Shown piece after piece: positions 27,405 through 37,700 of a DNA stretch of 64,000 nt. The position numbers were made by a program, and so were the translations under genes. The notes beneath the pieces were generated by a model, which was given only the letters and a program-made list of their open reading frames with translations, had not been told where the DNA came from and made no database searches. Positions within the stretch are counted from its first letter, which is position 1. Each line of letters opens with the position of its first letter. Source of the DNA: Parabacteroides sp. Marseille-P3160 (GTDB lineage Bacteria; Bacteroidota; Bacteroidia; Bacteroidales; Tannerellaceae); contig NZ_LT799418.1 of the NCBI RefSeq assembly GCF_900162725.1, positions 1,787,772 through 1,851,771 on the forward strand, written 5' to 3'.

Positions 27405-28016
27405 ATGGATTATAATACAAACGAAAAACGATTGGTTTTGCCTGAATATGGCCGTAATATACAGAATATGGTAGATTATTGCCTGACGATTCAGGATCGC
27501 GAAGAACGTAAAAAATGCGCGAATACTATTATTAATATTATGGGAAACATGTTTCCTCATTTACGCGACGTAAACGACTTCAAGCATATCCTATGGGACC
27601 ACCTGGCTATTATGGCCGATTTTAAACTGGATATCGACTATCCATACGAAATTATAGAGAAGGAAAATTTACATACACGCCCTCCCCGTATTCCTTATAA
27701 CTCTTCACGCATCCGCTACCGCCATTACGGACGGACATTGGAGATGATGATCCAGAAGGCTGTAGAGTTGGAAGACGGAGAAGAAAGGGATGCTTTAATC
27801 CGTTTGCTGGCCAATCATATGAAGAAATCTTTTATGGCGTGGAACAAAGAGTCTGTAGATGACCGCAAAATCTTAAGTGACCTGGCGGAATTGTCTGAGG
27901 GTAAGATCACCTTAAATGAAGAATCCTATAAATTGATTGAAAACCGGGATATCTTGAACCGGAACAACGTAACTCCCAATAACAATAAGAAAAATTACGC
28001 ACGTAAAGGCAGATGA
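27405..28016 (+). CDS. DUF4290 domain-containing protein
   Basis: The ATG at 27405 (MDYNTNEKRLVLPEYGRNIQ) gives 203 residues. An upstream in-frame start would precede the promoter. The sequence matches the Bacteroidetes-restricted DUF4290 family: EYGRNIQNMVDYCLTIQDRE, then HLRDVNDFKHILWDHL and GRTLEMMIQKAVELEDGEER. The C-terminal 30 residues are Asn- and Lys-rich. It is a soluble, mostly helical protein without signal peptide, and its function is unknown. It overlaps murA by 4 bp (ATGA), so it is translationally coupled to peptidoglycan precursor synthesis. Confidence 0.85.
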   Translation: MDYNTNEKRLVLPEYGRNIQNMVDYCLTIQDREERKKCANTIINIMGNMFPHLRDVNDFKHILWDHLAIMADFKLDIDYPYEIIEKENLHTRPPRIPYNSSRIRYRHYGRTLEMMIQKAVELEDGEERDALIRLLANHMKKSFMAWNKESVDDRKILSDLAELSEGKITLNEESYKLIENRDILNRNNVTPNNNKKNYARKGR

Positions 28017-29317
28017 GTTCATTCATTATAGAAGGCGGTCACCGGCTTTCAGGGGATATCTATCCGCAAGGGGCTAAAAATGAGGCCTTGGAAGTGATTT
28101 GTGCAGTCTTGCTGACTCCTGAACCGGTTACGATTCATAATGTGCCCGATATTCTGGATGTGAACAACCTGATCGGTTTGCTGCGTGAAATGAAAGTGAA
28201 AGTCGAACCCCTGGGGGCAGGCAGCTACCGCTTTCAGGCCGACACGGTGGATATGGAGTATCTGAACTCTGAGAAATTTGCCCGGAAAAGCGGCTCGCTA
28301 AGGGGATCGGTCATGATTATCGGGCCGTTGCTGGCCCGCTTTGGCAAGGCGGTTCTCCACAAAATCGGAGGTGATAAGATCGGCCGGCGCCGCCTGGACA
28401 TCCATTTTATTGGCATCCAGAAGCTGGGCGCCACCTTCCGATATGATCCCGATAGGAAGCTGTATGACATTGAAGCTCCGCATCTGAGGGGAACTTATAT
28501 GCTGTTGGAGGAAGCTTCCGTCACCGGGACGGCCAATATATTGATGACAGCCGTACTCGCCGAAGGGATGACTACCATTTATAATGCCGCCTGCGAGCCT
28601 TATATCCAACAACTTTCAGCTATGCTGATCCGGATGGGCGCTCATATTTCCGGCGTCGGTTCCAACCTTTTGACCATCGAAGGGGTGAAATCGCTGGGAG
28701 GCGCGACGCATACTATCCTGCCGGACATGATCGAAGTCGGCAGCTTTATCGGAATGGCTGCCATGACAGGTTCGGATATTACCATCAAGGATGCAGGATA
28801 CGGTAAACTGGGGATTATTCCCGACTCCTTCCGCCGCTTGGGCATCACTATAGAACAGGTAGGGGATGATATTCATATCCCGACTCATGAATTTTACGAA
28901 ATCGATACCTTTATGGACGGGTCGATTCTTACCATAGCCGACGCTCCCTGGCCGGGGTTAACTCCCGACTTGCTGAGTGTTTTCCTGGTCGTGGCCACCC
29001 AGGCGATCGGAAGCGTATTGATTCACCAGAAGATGTTTGAAAGCCGTCTCTTCTTTGTCGATAAACTGATTGACATGGGGGCGCAGATTATCCTTTGTGA
29101 TCCGCACCGGGCGACGGTAATCGGACTTGGAAAACGGTTTAAGCTCCGGGGCGCAAGGATGGTGTCGCCGGATATCCGCGCCGGCATTTCGTTGCTGATC
29201 GCCGCCTTGAGTGCGGAAGGCATCAGCCGTATCGATAATATTGAGCAGATCGACCGAGGCTATCAGGATGTGGACAAACGGTTGAATCTTATCGGAGCAC
29301 GAATTACAAGATGCTAA
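28013..29317 (+). CDS. murA: UDP-N-acetylglucosamine 1-carboxyvinyltransferase with an Asp at the fosfomycin-target position
   Basis: This 434-residue protein is MurA, the first committed step of peptidoglycan synthesis, transferring enolpyruvate from PEP to UDP-GlcNAc. Seen are GGHRLSGDIYPQGAKNEAL (Lys22-Asn23), SLRGSVMIIGPLLARFG, the active-site loop GGD121KIGRRRLDIHF, and VDPD-like C-terminal segments. In E. coli the loop reads GGCTIG with Cys115. Here the aligned residue is Asp121, the change known in other bacteria to prevent covalent fosfomycin attack. It overlaps the DUF4290 gene by 4 bp and is followed by rimM 13 bp later. Confidence 0.95.
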   Translation: MSSFIIEGGHRLSGDIYPQGAKNEALEVICAVLLTPEPVTIHNVPDILDVNNLIGLLREMKVKVEPLGAGSYRFQADTVDMEYLNSEKFARKSGSLRGSVMIIGPLLARFGKAVLHKIGGDKIGRRRLDIHFIGIQKLGATFRYDPDRKLYDIEAPHLRGTYMLLEEASVTGTANILMTAVLAEGMTTIYNAACEPYIQQLSAMLIRMGAHISGVGSNLLTIEGVKSLGGATHTILPDMIEVGSFIGMAAMTGSDITIKDAGYGKLGIIPDSFRRLGITIEQVGDDIHIPTHEFYEIDTFMDGSILTIADAPWPGLTPDLLSVFLVVATQAIGSVLIHQKMFESRLFFVDKLIDMGAQIILCDPHRATVIGLGKRFKLRGARMVSPDIRAGISLLIAALSAEGISRIDNIEQIDRGYQDVDKRLNLIGARITRC

Positions 29318-29330
29318 AAACAAAAGGCGA

Positions 29331-29852
29331 ATGATCCGGAAAGAAGAGATGATAAAGGTAGGGCAATTCATGAAGCCTCATGGAGTAAAGGGAGAAATTG
29401 CCTTGATGACGGATTACGATCTTTTTGCGGAATCTCCGGAGCCGGATTTATTCCTGTTTTGTGAGATCGACGGCATTCTGGTTCCCTTTTTTGTAGAAGG
29501 ATACCGGCCTAAGAGTGATGCTGTTACTTTGATAAAGCTGCAAAATGTAGATACAGAAGCCCAGGCGGCCGAGTTTGCCAACCTGGAGGTCTATTATCCG
29601 AAAGAGGCGATGGACAGCTTGCCGAATGAGGTCACGTGGCGCGATTTGATCGGATACCACGTGGTGGATGAAGAGCGGGCAAGCGTAGGCATCGTGACGG
29701 ATATCGACGAGAGTACGATGAATGTCCTGCTCCGGATTGAGACGGGAGACGGTGAGTTTTTGCTGCCGGCGGTAGGAGAGTTGATCCGGTCGGTTGACCC
29801 GGACAGAAAGGAATTGTCGGTTTCCCTGCCGGAGGGCTTATTGAATTTGTGA
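29331..29852 (+). CDS. rimM: 16S rRNA processing protein RimM
   Basis: This 173-residue protein begins MIRKEEMIKVGQFMKPHGVK, containing the RimM signature (GxfxkpHGvkGe). The N-terminal barrel (residues 1-90) is followed by a PRC-barrel domain (DLIGYHVVDEERASVGIVTD, then FLLPAVGELIRSVD). It assists 30S subunit maturation, binding ribosomal protein S19 and the 16S 3' domain. The start at 29331 keeps residues common in Bacteroidetes homologs; the ATG at 29349 is an alternative. It lies between murA and an M23 peptidase rather than with rpsP/trmD. Confidence 0.93.
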   Translation: MIRKEEMIKVGQFMKPHGVKGEIALMTDYDLFAESPEPDLFLFCEIDGILVPFFVEGYRPKSDAVTLIKLQNVDTEAQAAEFANLEVYYPKEAMDSLPNEVTWRDLIGYHVVDEERASVGIVTDIDESTMNVLLRIETGDGEFLLPAVGELIRSVDPDRKELSVSLPEGLLNL

Positions 29853-29862
29853 TTGGAGAAGA

Positions 29863-30732
29863 ATGGCGACCAAACAACAAAAGAAAAAGAAATCGTTTTG
29901 GCACCGGATACGCTTTAAGTATAAGTTGTCATTTATTAATGAGTCGACGTTGGAGGAAGTCTGGTCTTTCCGTTTATCCCAACTGTCGGCTTTTGCTGTG
30001 ATCGTTTTGTTCGCTTTTCTGCTGGTGGGAGTTACCTCTTTTATTATTATCAAGACACCGATCCGTAATTACCTGCCCGGCTATTTGGATGTGGAAGTGC
30101 GAAGGGAAATCATTAATAATGCTTTGAGAGCCGATTCGTTGGAGCGGCTGATCGAGATACAGAACTTATATCTGGAGAATGTAGGAAATATCCTGTCGGG
30201 GAATATCAGTTTGGATTCTATTCGTACGATCGATTCGACGGCGCGTACGGAGGCTGATTATGACATTCCGCGCTCAAGAAAAGAGGCGGAATATATCAAA
30301 ACATTTGAAGAAGACGAAAAATATAATTTGACGGTGTTAAATCCCGATCCGTTTCCGACGGACGGACTTTTCTTTTACAAGCCGGTCGACGGGATCATTT
30401 CTTCCTCCTATAATGCGGAGATACGGCATTATGGAGTCGATTTGGTCGCTTCCTTGCGGGCCAGCGTTTTGGCAACCCTGGACGGGACGGTGGTCTTCAT
30501 TGGTTTTGATCCCAATATGGGGAATGTGATACAAGTGCAGCATAAAAATGGTTTTATATCGATCTATAAGCATAACGAATTGATATTGAAAAAAGTCGGG
30601 GATCATGTAGCCGCCGGCGAAGCCATTGCAATCGTGGGGAATACGGGGAAATTATCGACCGGACCTCACTTGCATTTTGAATTGTGGTATAAAGGAGCTC
30701 CGGTAAACCCGGAAGATTTTATTGTGTTTTAA
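29863..30732 (+). CDS. M23 family (LytM-like) membrane-anchored metallopeptidase
   Basis: This 289-residue protein has a basic cytoplasmic start (MATKQQKKKKSFWHRIRFKY) and one membrane helix (about 42-62, FAVIVLFAFLLVGVTSFIII). An extracytoplasmic helical stretch (80-130) leads to a C-terminal peptidase_M23 domain (about 175-289). The zinc-site motifs HYGVDL (HxGxD-like) and GPHLHFELW (HxH) are present, so it may be catalytically active on cell-wall peptides. LytM proteins of this topology act as hydrolases or as amidase activators in division. It is 10 bp after rimM and 4 bp before dxr. Confidence 0.9.
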   Translation: MATKQQKKKKSFWHRIRFKYKLSFINESTLEEVWSFRLSQLSAFAVIVLFAFLLVGVTSFIIIKTPIRNYLPGYLDVEVRREIINNALRADSLERLIEIQNLYLENVGNILSGNISLDSIRTIDSTARTEADYDIPRSRKEAEYIKTFEEDEKYNLTVLNPDPFPTDGLFFYKPVDGIISSSYNAEIRHYGVDLVASLRASVLATLDGTVVFIGFDPNMGNVIQVQHKNGFISIYKHNELILKKVGDHVAAGEAIAIVGNTGKLSTGPHLHFELWYKGAPVNPEDFIVF

Positions 30733-30736
30733 GTCA

Positions 30737-31891
30737 ATGAAGAAAAAACAAATAGCGATCATCGGCTCCACCGGTTCGATCGGGACGCAGGCCTTGCAGG
30801 TTATCGAGGCGCATCCCGACCAATTGGAGGCCTATGCATTAGTAGCGAACAATCAGGTCGACTTGCTTATCGAGCAGGTAAAAAAATATAAACCGGAGGT
30901 TGTTGTCATCGCAAATGAAGAAAAATACCTTACTTTGAAGGACGCTTTGGCCGACCTGCCTGTCAAGGTATGGGCGGGAACGGAGGCGGTCGAACAAGTA
31001 GTGCAGTTTGATGCGATCGACATCGTTCTTACGGCTATTGTCGGCTACGCGGGGCTTCGTCCCACCTTGGCGGCGATCCGGGCGGGGAAGGCGATTGCCT
31101 TGGCCAACAAGGAGACGTTGGTCGTTGCCGGCGAATTAGTTACCCGGTTGGCTGCCGAATATAAGGCGCCGGTTTTGCCGGTCGATTCGGAACATTCAGC
31201 TATTTTCCAATGCCTGGCGGGCGAGTGGGAGAATCCGGTGGAAAAGATTTTGCTGACGGCCTCCGGAGGTCCTTTCCGTACGCTGACGCGGGAGCAACTG
31301 TCAGTGGTAACAAAAGAACAGGCCCTGAAGCATCCGAACTGGACGATGGGAGCGAAGGTGACCATCGACTCGGCTTCGATGATGAACAAAGGTTTTGAAA
31401 TGATTGAGGCTAAATGGCTGTTCGGTGTTTCTCCGGATCAGATCGAGATCTGGGTGCATCCCCAGTCGGTGATCCATTCCATGGTGCAATTCGAGGATGG
31501 CGCCATAAAGGCCCAGCTCGGAATCCCGGATATGAAATTGCCGATCAGTTATGCGTTTTCGTATCCGCACCGGCTGAAAAGCCTGTCGCCGCGATTGGAT
31601 TTCGGCCGATATGCCGGCTTGACGTTCGAGGCTCCCGATCAGGATCGTTTTCCCAACTTAGGCTTTGCCTTCGAGGCCATCCGCCGGGGAGGAAATATGC
31701 CTTGTATCCTGAATGCGGCCAATGAAGTGGTTGTAGCTGCTTTTCTTAAAGATCAGATTGGTTTTCTTCGAATGAGCGAGGTCATCGAGCAGACAATGCT
31801 TCGTGCAACTTTTAAGGCCGGGCCGACATATGAAGATTATGTAGAAACAGATAAAGAGGCGCGCCGCATTGCGTCCGGATTATTGGGATGA
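30737..31891 (+). CDS. dxr: 1-deoxy-D-xylulose 5-phosphate reductoisomerase
   Basis: The ATG at 30737 (MKKKQIAIIGSTGSIGTQAL) gives 384 residues. A start 15 bp earlier would overlap the previous gene and adds non-conserved residues. It has the NADPH loop GSTGSIGTQ, ALANKETLVVAGELV, the metal-binding VDSEHSAIFQCL, GPFR, ASMMNKGFEMIEAKWLF and HPQSVIHSMVQF. It makes 2-C-methyl-D-erythritol 4-phosphate in the MEP isoprenoid pathway. Its length is typical. rseP follows 33 bp later, a pairing also common in other phyla. Confidence 0.97.
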   Translation: MKKKQIAIIGSTGSIGTQALQVIEAHPDQLEAYALVANNQVDLLIEQVKKYKPEVVVIANEEKYLTLKDALADLPVKVWAGTEAVEQVVQFDAIDIVLTAIVGYAGLRPTLAAIRAGKAIALANKETLVVAGELVTRLAAEYKAPVLPVDSEHSAIFQCLAGEWENPVEKILLTASGGPFRTLTREQLSVVTKEQALKHPNWTMGAKVTIDSASMMNKGFEMIEAKWLFGVSPDQIEIWVHPQSVIHSMVQFEDGAIKAQLGIPDMKLPISYAFSYPHRLKSLSPRLDFGRYAGLTFEAPDQDRFPNLGFAFEAIRRGGNMPCILNAANEVVVAAFLKDQIGFLRMSEVIEQTMLRATFKAGPTYEDYVETDKEARRIASGLLG

Positions 31892-31924
31892 GTTATTAAT
31901 AATAAATAATAGGTAATTAGGTAA

Positions 31925-33259
31925 ATGGAGACTTTTTTGATTAAGGCGTTACAACTCATATTGAGTTTATCGATATTAGTGATAGTTCATGAGTTCGGGC
32001 ATTATCTTTTTGCCCGGCTTTTTAAAGTCCGGGTGGAGAAGTTCTATCTGTTTTTCGACGCCGGCTTTGCCCTTTTCCGGTGGAAACCGAAAAAAAGTGA
32101 AACGGAGTATGGAGTAGGATGGCTTCCACTGGGCGGCTATTGCAAGATATCCGGTATGATAGACGAGTCGATGGATAAGGAGCAGATGGCTTTGCCTCCA
32201 AAGCCCTATGAATTTCGATCGAAGCCGGCCGGACAACGGCTGATGATTATGATTGGCGGCGTACTCTTTAATTTTCTGCTGGCTTTGTTTATCTATTCCA
32301 TGATTCTTTTTGCCTGGGGAGATACCTATCTTCCGTTGAAGAACATGAAGATGGGAATGTTTTACAGCGAGACTTTTCAGAAAGTCGGCTTCCAAGACGG
32401 TGATATTCTATTGGCTGCCAACGGAGTACCTTTGGAGCGATTTAATGAGTCCTGTTTCCGCCGGGTTGTAGAGGCGGATCAGGTAACTGTTTTGCGGGAT
32501 GGAACGGAAACAAATATTCCGATACCGGATGATATGATGCAGCGTGTGCTGAGAGATAAAAAAGGTTTTGCCTCTCCCGATCGCTTTCCGATGGTTGTGA
32601 AGAAACTGCCTGATCTGAAATCGCCTGCCTCACTGGCGGGGATTCTACCCGGCGATACGATCGTGTCGATTGACAGTACGGCAACGCCTACTCTGGTTGA
32701 TGCTTTTGATTTGCTGGCAACGAAGAAAGACCGGGAAATCACGGTGGGTATCCATCGAGGGAATGATTTTAAGAGCTTTGCCGTCCATACGGATTCTACC
32801 GGTAAGATCGGGATTGAAGTCATTGCCCGCGCATCGGAAGTCTATCCCACCCATACGATCAGGTATGGATTTTTCGAATCTTTCCCGGCCGGGATTATGT
32901 TGGGCGTCAATACCTTGAAAGGATATGTCAATGATATGAAGTATGTCTTTACCAAGGAGGGAGCATCGAGTCTCGGAGGTTTCGGCACTATTGGAAACTT
33001 GTTTCCTGCCCAGTGGGATTGGCGGACGTTTTGGGAACGGACGGCTTTCCTTTCTATCATTCTGGCTGTAATGAATATCCTTCCGATTCCGGCCTTGGAT
33101 GGCGGGCATGTAATGTTTTTACTTTACGAGGTGATCACGCGCCGCAAGCCCAGCGATAAATTTATGGAATACGCCCAGATTACCGGTATGTGCCTTCTTT
33201 TCGGCCTCTTGCTTTATGCAAACGGGAACGATATCTTCCGTTTCTTCTTCAATAAGTGA
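31925..33259 (+). CDS. rseP: RIP metalloprotease, site-2 protease family
   Basis: This 444-residue integral membrane protease has the zinc motif HEFGH in the first helix (IVHEFGHYLFARLF, residues 22-26). Membrane segments lie near 115-140, around 380 (LSIILAVMNILPIPALDGG, containing the LDG motif) and at the C-terminus. One or two PDZ domains lie between (GFQDGDILLAANG and LAGILPGDTIVSID). RseP cleaves membrane-bound anti-sigma factors or signal-peptide remnants within the bilayer. The FecR-type anti-sigma encoded near the right edge could be a substrate, but nothing in the sequence shows that. It is followed by a strong bidirectional terminator. Confidence 0.95.
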   Translation: METFLIKALQLILSLSILVIVHEFGHYLFARLFKVRVEKFYLFFDAGFALFRWKPKKSETEYGVGWLPLGGYCKISGMIDESMDKEQMALPPKPYEFRSKPAGQRLMIMIGGVLFNFLLALFIYSMILFAWGDTYLPLKNMKMGMFYSETFQKVGFQDGDILLAANGVPLERFNESCFRRVVEADQVTVLRDGTETNIPIPDDMMQRVLRDKKGFASPDRFPMVVKKLPDLKSPASLAGILPGDTIVSIDSTATPTLVDAFDLLATKKDREITVGIHRGNDFKSFAVHTDSTGKIGIEVIARASEVYPTHTIRYGFFESFPAGIMLGVNTLKGYVNDMKYVFTKEGASSLGGFGTIGNLFPAQWDWRTFWERTAFLSIILAVMNILPIPALDGGHVMFLLYEVITRRKPSDKFMEYAQITGMCLLFGLLLYANGNDIFRFFFNK

Positions 33260-33302
33260 GAAGAAACGATGATCGGGAAAAGGGCTGAATGAAGCTAAAT
33301 AA

Positions 33303-33338
33303 AAAAACGCCGTGGTTTTAGAAAACCACGGCGTTTTT
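33303..33338. terminator. Bidirectional terminator between rseP and ald
   Basis: A perfect 17-bp stem (33303-33319 with 33322-33338, core CGCCGTGG / CCACGGCG) is flanked by A5 and T5 runs, so it can stop transcription of both convergent genes. Confidence 0.92.
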
Positions 33339-33354
33339 ATTAATAAAGAATTAT

Positions 33355-34458
33355 TTAGTCAATCGGATGGTAAGGTAAATTAAATACATCAGCTACCGCC
33401 TTGAATGTAATTTTACCGTCTACAATGTTCAGGCCGTTCTTTAATCCGGCATCCTCGGCTGTGGCTTGTTTCCATCCCTTCTCAGCCAGTTTGATGGCAT
33501 AAGGCAGGGTGGCGTTCGTGAGAGCTAATGTCGAAGTATGAGCTACTGCTCCCGGTATATTCGCAACGCAATAGTGCAGGATGCCGTCGACTTCATAAGT
33601 CGGCTCCGTATGGGTCGTTGCGTGGGATGTTTCAAAGCATCCTCCCTGATCGATCGCTACATCCACAAGGACAGAGCCTTTTTTCATCAGTTTCAGCATC
33701 TGCCGTGTCAATAGGTGAGGAGTCTTGGCGCCGGGAATCAGGACTGACCCTATGACCAGATCGGTATTAGGCAATTCCTGTTCGATGTTGTGCGCGGAAG
33801 AGTAGAGTGTTTTAACATTGGATGGCAATACTTCGGACAGATAACGAAGGCGGGGAAGCGAAATGTCTGTAATTGTTACATCCGCACCGAAACCTGCGGC
33901 TACAACTGCGGCGTTGTACCCGACTACGCCACCTCCCAAAATTAGTATTTTGGCAGGTTTTACCCCAGGAACCCCTCCGATGAGTATTCCATTGCCACCC
34001 ATTGGTTTTTCCATGAAATGAGCACCTTCCTGAATGGCCATCCGTCCGGCTACTTCGCTCATCGGAACGAGCAACGGGAGATGACCGTTTTTGTCCAATA
34101 CCGTTTCGTAGGCTAGGCATGTGGCTCCGCTTTTCAACATTGCATGAAGCAAATGTTCTTCGGAAGCAAAATGAAAATAAGTAAAGAGAAGTTGTCCTTT
34201 CTTTACCAAAGCATACTCCGGTTCGATAGGCTCTTTTACTTTAATAATCATCTCGGCAATGGCATATACCTCTTCTATGGTCGGTAACACGGTTGCACCT
34301 ACGGCAGTATAGAGTTCATCACTGAATCCGCTACCTTCTCCGGCAGTGTGTTGTACATACAGGGTATGACCTCTTTCAACTAATTCTTTTACGCCGGCGG
34401 GAGTAACTCCTACGCGGTTTTCATTGTTTTTGATTTCTTTTGGAACACCTATAATCAT
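33355..34458 (-). CDS. ald: Alanine dehydrogenase
   Basis: This 367-residue protein starts MIIGVPKEIKNNENRVGVTP, the signature of the AlaDH/PNT N-terminal domain. It includes Arg15-type and Lys (VKVKEP-like, IIKVKEPIEPEY) substrate residues and the NAD-binding Rossmann loop ILILGGGVVGYNAAVVAAGFGA. The C-terminal region reads DVAIDQGGCFETSHATTHTE. It interconverts L-alanine and pyruvate plus ammonium with NAD. The length is normal (about 370). It is monocistronic, with a terminator shared with rseP downstream and an AT-rich 200-bp upstream region. Confidence 0.95.
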   Translation of the reverse strand: MIIGVPKEIKNNENRVGVTPAGVKELVERGHTLYVQHTAGEGSGFSDELYTAVGATVLPTIEEVYAIAEMIIKVKEPIEPEYALVKKGQLLFTYFHFASEEHLLHAMLKSGATCLAYETVLDKNGHLPLLVPMSEVAGRMAIQEGAHFMEKPMGGNGILIGGVPGVKPAKILILGGGVVGYNAAVVAAGFGADVTITDISLPRLRYLSEVLPSNVKTLYSSAHNIEQELPNTDLVIGSVLIPGAKTPHLLTRQMLKLMKKGSVLVDVAIDQGGCFETSHATTHTEPTYEVDGILHYCVANIPGAVAHTSTLALTNATLPYAIKLAEKGWKQATAEDAGLKNGLNIVDGKITFKAVADVFNLPYHPID

Positions 34459-34670
34459 ATTGATATATATTGATTAGAAAATTGTTCGCAAGTTACATAT
34501 TTCTGTTTTATTTACTAATTTTGTGGAAAAATATATTATATAATTTGATGATGTATTTCTATTTGATAGTATTAGTGTAGACTATGTTTTATTTTGTTGT
34601 TTGTTCTTTCTCCTGGACATGCGATTATAAGAGTCTTGTTTATTAATAACAAAGTAAAAAGTATTTCTGT
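34459..34670. other. AT-rich intergenic region between ald and the secA terminator
   Basis: This stretch has no credible coding frame. On the minus strand TAACTTGC (34489-34496) is a weak -7 candidate for ald. On the plus strand TAATTTTG (34516-34523) matches the -7 consensus but has no TTTG upstream. A plus-strand transcript from there would end at the symmetric hairpin at 34671-34717. Confidence 0.35.
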
Positions 34671-34717
34671 TTAAGAAAAAAGGCGGGTTTCTTTACGAAA
34701 CCCGCCTTTTTTCTTAA
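34671..34717. terminator. Terminator downstream of secA
   Basis: A perfect 21-bp inverted repeat (34671-34691 with 34697-34717) has the core GGCGGGTTTC / GAAACCCGCC, a 5-nt loop and A/T runs on both sides. It lies about 50 bp beyond the secA stop and is symmetric enough to act in both directions. Confidence 0.93.
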
Positions 34718-34764
34718 TTATTTCACATCTCTTTTCCTAATCGTCAGGAAAAAGAGTGATTGCC

Positions 34765-37700
34765 TTACAATCCTTTTCCGTGGCAGTTTTTGTATTTCTT
34801 GCCGCTTCCGCAAGGACAGGGATCGTTTCGTCCTATCTGCTTCTCTACCCGGATCGGGGCCTGTTTGACCTGTTGCGATACAGCTGCTCCAGCTTCTTTT
34901 TGCGTTTGGTTAGATTGGTCAAGGTCGTCTTTTTCCGTACGATAGCGGCTCATGTCTTGCCGTTTTTCCGGTGCAGCTTGACGGACTTGCACGCGTTGTG
35001 ATTCTGCCGCTTCCTCACGCATTGGCACCTGGCCGCGCATCAGGATAGAAACAGTCTTCCGGTTCATCTGGTCTACCATCTGCTTGAACAGTGTGTAAGA
35101 TTCCAGTTTATAAATCAGCAACGGATCCTTGTTTTCGTAACTTGCATTTTGTACGGAATGACGCAATTCGTCCATTTCACGCAGGTGTTCCTTCCAGGAT
35201 TCATCAATGGTATGCAGGATAATCGCTTTTTGGAAAGCTTTGCCAACGGATTTGGATTCCGTATCATATGCTTCCTTCAGATTGCAGGAGATATTGTATA
35301 TCCGTTTTCCGTCGGTAAGCGGAACCATGATATTCTCATAAAGCGACCCGTGTTTCTCGTATACCTCTTTGATGACCGGTGCGGCAACCTGTGTGATACG
35401 TTCCATCCGGCGTTTGAAATTGGCCAATGCTTCTTCATAAATCGTATCGGTAAGCTTTTCCGTATTCCAGTCCTTAAATTCTTCGCTTGTGACCGGACAT
35501 TCCATAGCGAATGCCTTGACAATCTCTATCTTCAGCCCTTCGTAATCATCGGCGTCTGTACTTTGTTCGACAATGGTTGAGGCCGTATCATAAAGCGTAT
35601 TCAGCACGTCGACTCCGATACGTTCACCCATCAGGGCATGGCGGCGGCGTGTATAGATAACGTTACGTTGGGAGTTCATTACGTCGTCATATTCCAACAG
35701 ACGTTTACGGATACCGAAGTTGTTTTCCTCCACCTTCTTCTGGGCTCGTTCTACCGACTTGCTCAGCATACTGTGTTCCAATACTTCGCCTTCCTTGAAG
35801 CCCAAGCGGTCCATCAACCCGGCAATCTTTTCGGAAGCAAACAAACGCATCAGGTCGTCCTCCAAAGAGACAAAGAACACGGAAGAACCCGGATCTCCCT
35901 GACGTCCGGCACGGCCTCTTAGCTGACGGTCTACCCGCCGGCTCTCATGGCGTTCCGTACCGATGATCGCCAAACCTCCGGCGGCTTTCACTTCAGGAGA
36001 CAACTTGATATCCGTACCACGACCCGCCATATTGGTTGCAATAGTCACCGTTCCGGTTTGTCCGGCCTGTGCCACGATCTCAGCTTCCTTTTGGTGCAGT
36101 TTTGCATTTAATACATTGTGCGGAATCTTGCGCAGATTCAACATACGACTTAACAATTCGGATATTTCGACTGAAGTGGTACCGACCAGTACCGGGCGTC
36201 CTGCCGCTACCAGCTTGCTGATTTCTTCGATTACGGCGGCGTACTTTTCACGTTTGGTCTTATAAATACGGTCGTTCATATCGTTCCGTACCACCGGCCG
36301 GTTGGTCGGGATGACTACCACGTCCAATTTATAAATATCCCAGAATTCGCCCGCTTCCGTCTCAGCCGTACCGGTCATACCGGCCAGCTTGTGATACATA
36401 CGGAAATAATTCTGAAGCGTAATAGTCGCGAATGTCTGTGTGGCGGCTTCCACCTTTACCCGTTCCTTCGCTTCGATAGCTTGGTGCAAGCCGTCGGAAT
36501 AACGGCGCCCTTCCATAATACGTCCCGTTTGCTCGTCTACGATCTTCACCTGTCCGTCGATTACGACATATTCGTCGTCTATTTCAAACAGGGTGTAGGC
36601 TTTTAAGAGCTGGTTGATGGTATGTACCCGTTCACTTTTTATCGCGTAATTAGTTAATATCTCGTCTTTCTTTGCCTGTATATCTTCCGGGGTACCCTTT
36701 ATGTTTTCAACTTGGGATAATTCCGATGCGATATCGGGCAGAATGAAGAAGCTGGGATCGTCCGAATTACCGGTCAGCAGGTCGATACCTTTGTCTGTCA
36801 ATTCAATGCTATTGTTCTTCTCATCAATGACGAAGTATAAATCATCGGTAACAAGGTGCATGTTGCGCATATTTTCCGCCATATAGAACTCTTCCGTTTT
36901 CAACATGGAGGCTTTGATTCCCGACTCGCTCAGGAATTTTACCAGCGCTTTGTTACGGGGAAATCCCTTATGCGAACGATAGAGTAGGAGGCTGCCTTCT
37001 TCCCGCTCCTTCTCATCGCTGCTGTTCATTTTTATTTTTGCCTCGGTCAGCAGTTTCGTGCACAAGTTCTTTTGGGCATTGACAACTACCTCTACGTTCG
37101 GCCGGAACTGTTCGAAAAGTTGTTCTTCCCCCTTGGGCACGGGGCCGGAGATAATCAATGGCGTACGGGCATCGTCAATCAATACGGAGTCGACTTCATC
37201 GACAATGGCGTAATTATGTTTCCGCTGTACCAGATCCTGCGGACTGATAGCCATATTGTCACGAAGATAGTCAAATCCGAATTCGTTATTTGTTCCGAAA
37301 GTGATGTCGGCGTTATAAGCGGCGCGACGCGCGTCCGAGTTCGGCTGGTGTTTGTCGATACAATCGACCGATAGTCCGTGGAACATATATAAAGGTCCCA
37401 TCCATTCGGAGTCACGTTTGGACAAGTAATCATTTACCGTAACCAGATGAACTCCGTTTCCGGTCAGTGCATTTAAGAATACAGGTAACGTTGCGACTAG
37501 TGTTTTTCCTTCACCGGTTGCCATTTCTGCGATTTTCCCCTTGTGCAATACCACTCCTCCGAATAATTGTACATCATAGTGGATCATGTCCCATGTTATC
37601 TCATTTCCACCCGCTTTCCAGTGGTTCCTGTAGATTGCCTTGTCTCCTTCTATCCGTACAAAATCGTGCTTTGCCGCCAGATCACGGTCGAAGTCATTCG

